Below, piece after piece: positions 23,664 to 33,600 of a stretch of 64,000 nucleotides of DNA. Source of the DNA: Manihot esculenta (taxonomy: Eukaryota; Streptophyta; Magnoliopsida; Malpighiales; Euphorbiaceae); contig NC_035161.2 of NCBI RefSeq assembly GCF_001659605.2, positions 29,931,691 through 29,995,690 on the forward strand, in the 5' to 3' direction. The position numbers were made by a program, and so were the translations under genes. Position 1 is the first letter of the stretch; every line of letters begins with the position of its first letter. The notes below the pieces were generated by a model. That model was not told where the DNA came from. It worked only from the letters and a program-made list of their open reading frames with translations, and searched no databases.

Positions 23664-23675
23664 GTGGTGAAATAT

Positions 23676-23770
23676 CCGGACATGTAAATCCCTTAAGGAT
23701 AGTCTTCCATTCTGTAATGTAGGCCCGGACATGTAAATCCTTTAAGGATAGTCTTCCATTCTGTAATGTA
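23676..23770 (+). repeat. 49-bp tandem duplication downstream of antisense unit 1
   Basis: Two near-identical units beginning CCGGACATGTAAATCC and ending TCTGTAATGTA lie directly after the ORF. They are followed by TTTAATGAAATTC, a possible poly(A) region. Confidence 0.9.
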
Positions 23771-23879
23771 CTTTTCCTTTAATGAAATTCTTGTTTTCCG
23801 TTCATACTTGAGCTTATTCTTTTCTTTGTTGTGGATGAAGTATTGGTACTGTTCTCTTCGTAGTTTTAACCAACTAAAC

Positions 23880-24175
23880 TTTGTTTCGTTTCTTCCGAGC
23901 TGAACTGACCGTACTTATGAACTCTCGCTTTTAATCAATGAGCCGAGCTTTGGACCTACTTAGCCAACTGGGAGGTCAGTTTGCTTTTCCGAGCTGAACC
24001 AACCGACCTGTAAGCTCGGCCTTTATTTGATGGATTGAGCTCTGAACCTCCTTAGCCGGCTGAGCTCTCAAGTTTCGTTTTTCGGACTGGACTGGCCGAC
24101 CTGTGAGCTCTATTTCGGTTTGCTTTTTCCGAGCTAGAATACCGACTTGTGAGCTCTATAAGTTGAACTCAGAGC
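23880..24175 (+). repeat. imperfect TTCCGAGCTGAAC / GACCTGTGAGCTC repeats
   Basis: Four degenerate copies of a unit running from TTTTCCGAGCTGAACC to CCGACCTGTGAGCTC occur at about 23889, 23987, 24078 and 24122, between the two antisense units. They have no coding role that I can see. Confidence 0.65.
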
Positions 24176-24410
24176 CCTTAGCTCTGTATGATTTTGAGGT
24201 GCCCTTATTGCCTCCGATCTCGCAGTATTTGTTCAATAACAATCGAGTCAGAACTTATAACTTTTTAAATAGCAAGCAGGTCTGACCTTTATCATGCTTC
24301 CATCTGTGGGCTAAGTTGCTCTGATTGCCGAGTTGGGCTTGTGGACAGCAAATGGGCTCTTGAGTGATGGGCTGTTATCACGAATTTGGCCCTTAACGGA
24401 TGTGGAGGAG

Positions 24411-24506
24411 TCTAGCGATTATCTCTTTGCCCCTTTACCTTCTCACCAGTTATTTATCTAACCGTTGAGAGGGTAAACTTCGAGAGTAATTAATGATCGC
24501 GCCGCT
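24411..24506 (+). promoter_or_regulatory. diverged copy of the LTR-end/PPT region ahead of antisense gene 2
   Basis: This stretch aligns by eye with the 3' LTR end, PPT and following sequence at 22401-22503. Shared blocks include TTGCCCC-TT-ACCTTCTC, a GAGGGGGTGAA-like block and ATGA-CGCGCC. It sits about 165-260 bases upstream of the antisense ATG at 24672, so it is a candidate promoter or leader. That it drives transcription is inference. Confidence 0.5.
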
Positions 24507-24671
24507 CCAAGACAAAACCGTTCAGATCAACGTTCCGTCTCATTATTGCCTTTCATTTCGAATTCCTTCTGTCTTCTGAAGAAACAAGTTCTTTTCTGCT
24601 CTCTGTCTCCCTGCAACTCCTTCTGCTTTTTTCACCTTATTGCATTTTCAGGTACGCTTCCTTGTTCTTCC

Positions 24672-27436
24672 ATGGTCCTTTCAGAGCTTCCTGATGTTGT
24701 TAACATTGAATCACGTATTACTCCTTCCAACATAACTAAGTACATTTCTCGGAGGCTCTTAGATACTCCTCTGTATCTGATTCGAGCCCCCCTTTCAAAC
24801 GAAAGGATAGTCCTTCCTTATCCTCCCCCTCCGGGTTTGGTGGATCCCCAAGAGAATCGTAGTATAGTGTTTTTCTTGAAGCAGAGAGAATTCGGTTTAT
24901 CGCTTCCTTTTACCCCTTTCTTTGTTGAGGTTTTTGAATACTTCGGGGTGACTCCTCGGATGTTATCCCCAAACTCTATTTTGTTCATGTCCTGTTTCGA
25001 GTCCATCTGCCTGAGTTGGGGTTTTACACCCACAGCATGTCTGTTTGTTACTTTTTTCCGTTTGGTTAAGGCGGTTCAAAACTTCTATTACTTTTCCCCC
25101 CGTAGGGGGTTATCTCTTCTCACGGGCTACAAGGATTCTATAAAGGGATGGGTAGAGAATTTCCTTGTGGCGGAGCTGAAATTAGGGTCCGCTCGGACGT
25201 GGGAGGTGGATCTAAGTTGGGGAGAGATTTATACGGGTTGCAACGACCTGCCCCAATTGAGTCTTATTGAGCAAGTGGGGTTGCTTCGACTGACTTCCGT
25301 TGAAAGGAAGTATGACGTCGAGAAGTGTTTGTTCGTGTCCAATCGTAGGGACGTCCGGGCCATGGGTATAGCACTTTGTCCAGTTATTTTGTTTTCTCTT
25401 TGCCCGTAATATCAGAAAGTATGCTGACTCTTCATAATTTTGTATTTTTGCAGCTTCCGAAGTAAAAATGGACGACATAAAGTTTCCCAAGAACTTTGTC
25501 CTCTCTCGGGACAATATGCATGCAATTTTTGATGCCTTTGGGGATGGGCGTTCGGTAACTGAGATTGCTGCGGAGTTGGTTCAGGCTGCTTCCTCCAAGG
25601 AGGTTAGCCGACCTCCCGCCAAAGCTTCTTCTCAAGCTTCAAAGCCGAGCTCCCGCAGCACCAAGTCGTCTCGGCCATCTAGCCGTGGTGGGTCGAGCTC
25701 AGCTCTTAGGCCTGTTGAAGGGTCTAGGTCTGCTCCAGCCTCCTCAGAGGGCGCGAGGGAAGCTTCCCTGGCTATTGCGGAGCAGACCTCCGTTGTTGAA
25801 CAAGTGGAGCGGGGTACTGCCCATTCTTCTGGAGAGGTATCGGGGGGAAAATCTAAGTCCCCTATTGAAGACAAAGAGGCCTCAGGGACAGGGCTGGAGA
25901 TCGTCCTTATAGAGGACTCAGCTCCAGAGGTTCCTACCCAAGATGCCCCTGCCCCTGTGAGGACTGAACCTGAGGGTTCTGAGGGCGTTCCGTCAAAGAC
26001 CGGGGACAAGCGCCCAGCCCCTTCTGGAACAGCTGCCCCATCTCCTGCTCGGAAGAAGTCCAGGGCTGCTGCAGGGTCTTCTCCGGCTCTTCCTTCCATT
26101 GGGAAAGGAAAAAGTGTGGCTGCCGAGCCTCCGTTGTTTTCTTCTGACAATTCTCTGAAAGCATCGGACATTACCTCCGAGTCTCCGACCAGTGCTGTTG
26201 CTGACTTTCTCAGAGAGCAAATGTTTGGTGGAGTTACAGAGGCTTCGGACCCTCGCCTTCTTGCCCTGACTGGTCTCTTAGCCAGTTCTACTAAGGAGCA
26301 AGCATCCTTCCAGTCTCGTTCTCGTGAGGAGCTCGGATCCTCGATTAGGGAAATGCTTCTGATGGTAAATCATTTTTCCCCCTTTTTTTTTTTTTTTCCT
26401 GACAGTTGTTCTCCTGTACTAGGTGACGGGCCTCCTTATGGAGGTGGATATCCGTGATCGTTCCCTCCGGGAGTCCGTAGACCGCCGGATTGAAGAGGCG
26501 CGTCTGGAGGAGAACATATCTGCAACCAATGACGCGAGGGGGAATCTGGTAGCCGCTCGGGAGCAGATCCAGTCCCTCCAAGTGGAATTGCACTCTGCAC
26601 TGGAAGCCCTAAAAAAGGCTGAGGAAAAAGCAGCTGAGACAGCAAAGCATACCTCGTCCTTAGAAGCAGAGCTGTCTCGGACTCGTGGGGTCCTCAAAGT
26701 GTCTGATGAGAGGGCAGCTGCCTTGGAGGTTCGCTGCAAAGGAGTTTCGGAGCAGCTGTCCTCTATGGCAGATGCTCTTCAAGAGAGGAATGAGGCTTTG
26801 AGCCAAAAAGCTGAGGTCCAGCGCCAGTATGATGCCTTAAAGGCAGATCTTGAAGGACTTCAGACTCGTCTGAATGAAGTGGAAACTCAAAGAGAGATGG
26901 CCCTAGCTCGGGTACAAGTACTTGAGCAGGAGTTGAGCACGAGCTCTGACCGTATCAGAGACCTGACTTCATCGGCTGAAGAGTCCAACCTTCGCCATCA
27001 ACAGCTCAATCACGAAGTCAGGACCTTGGAGCGCAAGTGCTCAGCCCTGCTTGAGGTAGTAAAGCACTCTGAAGATAAGGCTCGGCTAGTGCGCGAGCAA
27101 TGCATAGCGGAGTATCAGGAGTCTGATGAGCTAAAAAGGAAGATCGAGCAGGCCTGTGAGGCTCATCTGCAGGACTACAAAGACTCTTCTGAGTTTAAGG
27201 AATTTGTGGCTGAGGCCTGCGAAGCACATCTTAATGAGTATAAAGCCTCTAGTGAAATGGGAGCGACTATTCTTAAGAAAGCCTTCCGCATGTATGTGAC
27301 CGGCTATAATCGTGGTTTAAGAGAAGCCAGACACGCTCCTGATACTCCTTTGGCCGAGCTTCGCAAGTACGAAGCGGACTCAGATGGCGAGCCAGTGTTG
27401 TATGGGGAGCTCGACCTTGAGCTTTCGAGAATATAG
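24672..27436 (+). CDS. spliced antisense gene of the Tat element: putative gypsy-type transposon (Transposase_28-like) and coiled-coil protein
   Basis: Three exons (24672-25365, 25454-26364, 26423-27436) join in frame through two GT-AG introns and give 872 aa, on the strand opposite to gag-pol. The N-terminal ~230 residues carry the plant 'putative gypsy type transposon' domain (PF04195-like: LPYPPPPGLVDPQENRSIVF, then PFFVEVFEYFGVTPRMLSPN). A Ser/Pro/Ala/Lys-rich linker follows, and then a long heptad-rich coiled coil (~540-790) of Glu, Ala, Leu and Arg. Tat elements are known to carry extra ORFs between pol and the 3' LTR, some antisense. Function is unknown and the name does not prove transposase activity. 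The frame is intact although gag-pol is broken. The stop TAG at 27434-27436 lies within the target duplication of the solo LTR that follows. Confidence 0.7.
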
Positions 27437-28239
27437 GTGTAACAGCCCGGCCCTTTTCGCACGGCACTGTTACCACTCACGGCCCAGGGCTATCCCTCGC
27501 CTGGCCTCTTTGCCACCTCGGGCTTTCCACTGGCGTCGTGAGCAGCTCTTAACATCCCTTCACCCTCACGGGTTCCGGGCAGGATTTGTCCCTCGGGGGA
27601 GCCATTACGGCCCGCCCTAGCCCGAGTGAATTTGGCCCAATTCCTTCCTCTGGGAATTAGGTCGCCTCCCCCACTGCTCGAACCCTTGACCTCCCACTTT
27701 AAGGGAATAGTCTGGTGAGAGTGAGTACCAATCGTTCCAATTTCTCTCATTTCGGCCGCAGCAAGCTTCCGACCTCCCTCTCCCAAATCTTGTGTTTTTC
27801 CTTCAATCCCCACCATTTTCTTTGAGTTTTAAGGTTCCACAAAAGTTTTTGAGTGTTTTTAAGCAAGTTTGGAGCTTGGAAGTCTTGGAGCTAAATCCCT
27901 CCATTTTCCGAGTTAGGGTCGTTCTTCCTCTAGATCTTCAAGAGGTAAGCTTCGATCTATGCTTCTTTTATGTTTTATGAAAGTTTTATGCAAGTTGATG
28001 GGGTAGAATGCATGTTTAGGTTATGTGTATGTGTATGGGTATAATGTATGCTTTGATGAACAATGTATGTTGATGTTTGTGTGTTTGAAGTGTTGTAGAT
28101 GGGGTATATTATAGTTTGAGACCCCTAGGTGTGATGTATGATGTGTATGCATGAGTAGAAACAAGTTTATGCATGTTTTGAGGCGTTTTGGAGGCTGTGG
28201 ACACAAGGGAGCCAAGTTTCTGCCATTCGGCAGAAACTC

Positions 28240-28445
28240 AGGTTCGGCCGCCGAAGTGACTTTCGGCCGCCGAAGTGACTTTCGGCCGCCGAACCCCCTT
28301 GTGGAGGCAGTTTCGGCTGCCGAAGCCTGCCCCCGAAACTCAAGTTTCGTCTCTGTCTGGGAGGTTCGGCCGCCGAAAGTGCCGCCGAACCTGCATGACT
28401 TTCGGCTGCAGAGGGACTTTCGGCCGCCGAACCTGCCGCCGAAAG
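28240..28445. repeat. cluster of TTCGGCCGCCGAA palindromes in the solo LTR
   Basis: The near-perfect palindrome TTCGGC-N-GCCGAA and its half sites (GCCGCCGAA, CTTTCGGC) recur about ten times in ~200 bases, often spaced by GTGAC. The block is CpG-dense in an otherwise AT-rich window. Stops break all frames, so it is structural or regulatory rather than coding. Confidence 0.85.
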
Positions 28446-28849
28446 TGCCCTGTTCAGCCATTTCTTGCATGTTTTCATGTGATGTTTTCAGGATGTTTTA
28501 GGGGGTCTTTGGGGAGTATTTTAGAGTCATGTTCATGTATGTTTGGTGCCTCATTTGAGTCCACCTGTGTAGGTTCGGACCCGAGGAACCGAGACCCCCG
28601 GTTGTGAGATAGTCGTTCAGAGTTCGTTGTTAAAGCTTCAGTTACCAGGTGAGTGGAACAACCCCTTAAGCTTTAAAGTAAACGAATAAATGAATGAATC
28701 ATAAAGCACTGCCCATGCATCATTATGCCATGCTATACTAGGGTGTTTGCATTAGAATTCACGAATATGTTGCATTGCATACTTTGTTGTTGATGTGGAT
28801 GAATGTTGAATGATCCATTAGCCCTTGTATGTCATGATAGCCTATGTGA

Positions 28850-28945
28850 GTCCAGGTGTGCCTGCTACGGCTCTACGCCCCTGGCACTATGACTGATTAT
28901 GGAAGTCCGGGTGTGCCTGCTACGGCTCTACGCCCCCGGCATGTA
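28850..28945. repeat. 54-bp tandem duplication in the solo LTR
   Basis: Two adjacent units share GTGTGCCTGCTACGGCTCTA, each preceded by a GTCC(A/G)GG block and followed by CGCCC(C/T/G)GGCA, with the unit starts about 54 bases apart. Confidence 0.85.
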
Positions 28946-29953
28946 TAAGTAAGAAAGACTGGGGCTAAATGGTGACAAGTTCATCCTTGTTGTGAAATGT
29001 TTGTGTTATGGCGCATACATGAAAGCATGAATAAGAAAAAGAAAGAAAAAGTTAAATGATAATAATAATAATAAAATGAATAATAATGTACCTAAAAATG
29101 GAGGAATTAAAACAAATGTTTTTAGTTTCTGCTCACTGGGCTCTAGTAGCTCACCCCACTCCCTTTATCCCCAGAGTTGCAGGTACAGGGTAGATCGAGA
29201 AGTCGGCTAGAGTGAAGTCAAGTCCTGTATGTTGTAATAGATAGTAGTGGACATGAACATGATGTAATGAGTATTTATGACCATGTAATGTAATGAATGA
29301 TTTGATGATGTATTGAGGATTATAGTAGTGCTTGACCTAGAGGTGTGTGAATCCCCATTATGTACAGAGTGTTTAATGAGTAATGATGTTAATGACTATG
29401 ATTATCCAAGCTGATATGTATGATGATGATACCCCATTGGAGTATATGATGAGGACTCCAGTGTGGGGTTTATGTATGATGTTGTGCATGCACAGGTTTT
29501 GCTTGGATAAGAGAAAGAAAAATTTTTACAGGTCATGTATATGTTGTTATGTATGGGATTCCACAGGTTTACAGGAGGTATGTAGGCTTGCTACGGGTCC
29601 CGGCGGCCTTAAACCGATCTGGATCCTAGCGCCGGTAACGGGTCGGATTTCCGGGTCGTTACAATAGGTCTATCCGAGCTGGGAGCTCGGCCTTTTGCTC
29701 GATAGCCAAACTTTTAGCGTTAGCATCTGTTTTTGAGGTCGGCGCCTCTTTAACTATTGTGCCCCGAACCTCTTCATGAGGTCGGAACCTGCTTTTACCT
29801 CGGTAGCTCTGGGCTCCTTTCTTTCTTTTGAGGTCGGAACTGTATTTTTATGAGTTTGTCCCTGCATGGAAAATTTTCATTTCGAGAGGCTTTTAAGCCC
29901 TTTACCGACCATTTTTGTTTTCAGGGGATCTTACGAGATCCTGGCTGTTGTTG

Positions 29954-30445
29954 TTCCGGGGTGACCTCAGGGCCCTTCCCGCAGTTTTTGTTTTTCCGGG
30001 AGTTCTGGGGGATCCCGGTCTTCTTTGTTTACCCGGGAGTTCTAGGGGATCCCGGTCTTCATGCTCCGGGAGGCATCTTTATGATCCTCACCGGCCGTTC
30101 CGGGGTGACCTCGGGGCCCCGCCAGCTGTTTTTTGTTTTGTTTTGTTTTCCCGGGAGTTCTGGGGGATCCCGGTCTTCTTTGTTTACCCGGGAGTTCTAG
30201 GGGATCCCGGTCTTCATGCTCCGGGAGGCATCTTTATGATCCTCACCGGCCGTTCCGGGGTGACCTCGGGGCCCCGCCGGCTGTTTTTTGTTTTGTTTTG
30301 TATTCCCGGGAGTTCTGGGAGATCCCGGTCTTCTTTGTTTACCCGGGAGTTCTAGGGGATCCCGGTCTTCATGCTCCGGGAGGCATCTTTATGATCCTCA
30401 CCGGCCGTTCCGGGGTGACCTCGGGGCCCCGCCGGCTGTTTTTTG
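29954..30445. repeat. 155-bp tandem repeats in the Tat pol-to-3'LTR region
   Basis: A unit starting TTCCGGGGTGACCTC recurs at 29954, 30098, 30253 and 30408 (spacings 144, 155 and 155; the last copy is partial). Copies two and three are nearly identical. Each unit contains GGGAGTTCTGGGGGATCCCG and a related second block. Tat/Ogre elements are known for tandem repeats in this position, which can seed satellite DNA. Apparent ORFs across it are repeat artefacts. Confidence 0.92.
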
Positions 30446-30672
30446 TACCTCTTTGAGGTTTTGCGCAAGATTCAGGCTCATTGGCCTTACTGTCGCTTCG
30501 TCATCTCAGCTGGTTTTGGACCTAACTGAGGTCTTGTTTTTTCAAGGGATCTCTCTGAGCCCTGTTCTTTTCTTTTTTATGGAAGAATATTATTCATAGA
30601 GACAATCATGTTGAATAAACAATTTTATTTACTCATATTCATCAAAATACAATGTTTTTCTTTACAATTACT

Positions 30673-33600
30673 TCAAGGAAAATACCTCTTTAGGTGCTGG
30701 ATGTTCCAAGCGTGGGGCTCGGGGTTTCCTTGCATATCTTCGATTCGGTATACCCCTGGCTTGACCACTTTCGTCACCTTGAAAGGACCTTCCCAGGTCG
30801 GTGCTAACTTGCCCGCGGCCACTCTTTTTCCTGTAGCTTCCAGGTTTCTTAGGGTCAGGTCTCCCACTTTTAAGTTTCTTTCTCTGACCTTTTGGTTGTA
30901 ATATCTCGCTGCTCATTGTTGATAAGCGGCAGTTCGGACTTGGGCTTCTTCCCTGACCTCCTCAAGAGCATCCAGGTTGCTTCTTAATTTGTCCTCGTTA
31001 GTGTTCTCGCTAACGAATTGGACTCGATGAGTGGGGATCTGCAATTCAACTGGGACTACGGCTTCTATGCCATAAGCAAGTGCAAACGGTGTTTCTTTAG
31101 TGGGCGCTCTGGGAGTGGTTCGGAGTGCCCATAGTATGCTATTGAGTTCTTCTGCCCAATTCTCCTTTGCGCCATCCAGCCGTTTCTTTAATCCTTGAAG
31201 GATAGCTCTGTTAGTGACTTCTGTTTGGCCATTAGTCTGGGGATGAGCCACGGAGGAGAACTTATGCCATATGCCCATGTTCGTCGTGAAGGTTTTGAAG
31301 GTACTGCAGTCAAATTGTCTGCCATTGTCCGAGATAAGCACTCTAGGTATGCCGAATCTACAGATGACATGTCCCCACACGAAATCTATCATTTTTCGAG
31401 CCGTGATTGTAGCTATTGCCTCTGCCTCTGGCCATTTTGAGAAGTATTCCACAGCCACCACGACAAATTTTCTTTGCCCCGTAGTCTTGGGGAAAGGTCC
31501 CAGGATGTCGATTCCCCATTGTGAGAAAGGCCATGGACTGGATATGCTTGCTTGAGGAGTGGCGGGGGTTCTGATGGCATTAGCAAATCGCTGACATACG
31601 TCGCACCTCCGGACAAACTCTTCTGCTTCTTTTTTGACAGTAGGCCAGTAGTACCCTTGCCTGAATATTTTGTTGGCTAATGTCCCTGCTCCCTCGTGAG
31701 CCCCACATAGGCCTCTATGTATTTCCTCCATTACCTTTGCAGCTTCTTCCGGACTCACACACCGGAGCCATGGGCTGGACTTCCCTTTTCTGTATAGGGT
31801 TCCCCTTATTGCTTGGTAGTTGGCAGCACGAGCTGCTATCTTTCTGGCTTCATCTTTATCTTCGGGGAGCTTGCCCTCCTCCAAGTATCTCAGGTATGGG
31901 GTCATCCAATTTGGGCTCTGTTCTACCTGTAGTACCGTGTTTGTCTTTTTAAAAGCAGGTGTGCGGACATGCTGTATATATACTTCATCGGGAAGCTGTT
32001 CTAACTCCTCTTTGGTCAATCGACTAAGCAGGTCTGCTTCCTTATTTTCATCCCTGGGTATTCTTTGAAATTTGACTATAACTCCCCGACCCGTGAGCTC
32101 GGCTTATATAGTTTTTACTTTATCGAGATAATTCTGCATGATGGGGTCCCTAGCCTGATATACTCCCTTCACCTGGTTGATCACCAACTGAGAGTCGCTG
32201 TTCACCTCGAGGTCTGTTACCCCGACCTCCGAAGCTACCAACATTCCATTTACCAGGGCTTCATATTCGGCCATATTGTTAGAAGCCGTGAATTCTAGAC
32301 GCAAGGCATAACATATTTTAAAACCTTCTGGCCCCTTAAGCATTATCCCAGCGCCACTACCCTCAGCGCCTGACACTCCGTCTACATACAGCTTCCAGCT
32401 AAATTCTTGGGGGGGCTCTCTTTCTTCCTCCGTTCTTGATAACTCTGAGGATGATCCTCCTTTCTCCTCATTGAATGCGCATTCTGCTATGAAGTCAGCC
32501 AGAGCTTGGGATTTTATAGCTGTTCGAGGTCGGTACTCTAGACAGTAAGGGCTAATCTCTACAGACCATGCCAACATCCGCCCTGAGGTTTCCGGCCTAT
32601 GTAGAATTTTCTTTAGGGGTTGGTCTGTCATCACGACTCCTTGGTGGCCTTCTAGATAAACTCTGAATTTTCGGACTGCTAACAATAAGGCGTAAGCCAA
32701 TTTTTCAATGTTCGAATATCTGACCTCAGTGTCTCTGAGTACCTTGCTAACGTAGAAAACAGGCTTCTGTTCTTCTTCTTCCACCCTTACTAGCACTGCG
32801 CTGATTGCTTGTTCTGAGGCCGCCAGGTATATCAGAAGTTCTTCTCCTTTTATGGGACTGCTGAGCACGTGAGGCGAGCTGAGATATTTTTTAAGCTCTA
32901 CGAAGGCCTTTTGGCAATCTTCTGTCCATTCGAAATTCAGTACTTTTCTCAACTTTTTGAAGAATGGCAAGTATTTCTCTGCCGACCTCGACATGAATCG
33001 GTTAAGCGCTACTACTCTCCCGGTTAGTCTCTGAACATCTCTTACACAGGTCGGTTCTGGCATATTCAGTATGGCTTCCACTTTCTCCGGATTAGGCTCG
33101 ATGCCTTTACCGCTCACCATGTACCCCAAAAATTTTCCTCCCCTAATGAAAAAGGCACATTTTGCCGGGTTCAACTTCATTCTGTACTGATCTAACACCC
33201 CGAATACCTCCCTCAGATCTGCTATGTGTTGTTGGAAAGTGGAACTTTTGACCACCATATCGTCTACATACACTTCCAGATTTCTACCGATCTGGTTTTT
33301 GAAGATTTTATTCATCAACCTCTGATACGTTGCCCCGTCATTTCTCAATCCAAAGGGCATAGCCCTATAACAATAAGTTCCATCTTCAGTTATAAATGAG
33401 GTCTTTTCCTCATCCGACCTTTCCATTGGGATTTGATGATAACCCGACATAGCATCCAAAGAAGACATATAATCAAAACCGGCCGTTGAGTCGACCATTT
33501 TATTAATATCGGGTAAGGGATAACAATCTTTAGGGCAGGCCTTATTTAGGTCGGTAAAATCTATACACATCCTGTATTTGCCATTGGCTTTCTTGACTAA

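Larger units (their letters stand above)
27438..29663. mobile_element. 2226-bp solo LTR inserted in the Tat element
   Basis: It begins TGTAACAGCCCGG, ends GGGTCGTTACA (inverted TGTAAC/GTTACA), and is flanked by a perfect 5-bp target duplication ATAGG (27433-27437 and 29664-29668). There is no internal region, so this is a solo LTR left by recombination. The TGTAAC...GTTACA ends and length resemble Tekay/Del chromovirus LTRs, but the lineage is not proven. It holds a palindrome-rich TTCGGCCGCCGAA cluster (28240-28445), a 54-bp tandem duplication (about 28850-28945), and no coding region. Confidence 0.88.

Noticed and set aside
24411..24440. Internal LTR-end-like sequence considered as a true third LTR
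   Set aside because: Only the end and PPT region are similar. The rest of the LTR is absent and the terminal TCATCA is changed.
28021..28607. ORFs on both strands through the CGGCCG-rich block
   Set aside because: They are created by the palindromic repeats inside a solo LTR and match no protein family.
29954..30445. Repeat array considered as a CRISPR-like array
   Set aside because: Adjacent near-identical 155-bp units without unique spacers, inside a plant retrotransposon.
29850..30599. Long + strand ORFs over the 155-bp repeats
   Set aside because: They repeat the same peptide with the tandem unit and have no domain. The open frames follow from a repeat length that lacks stops.
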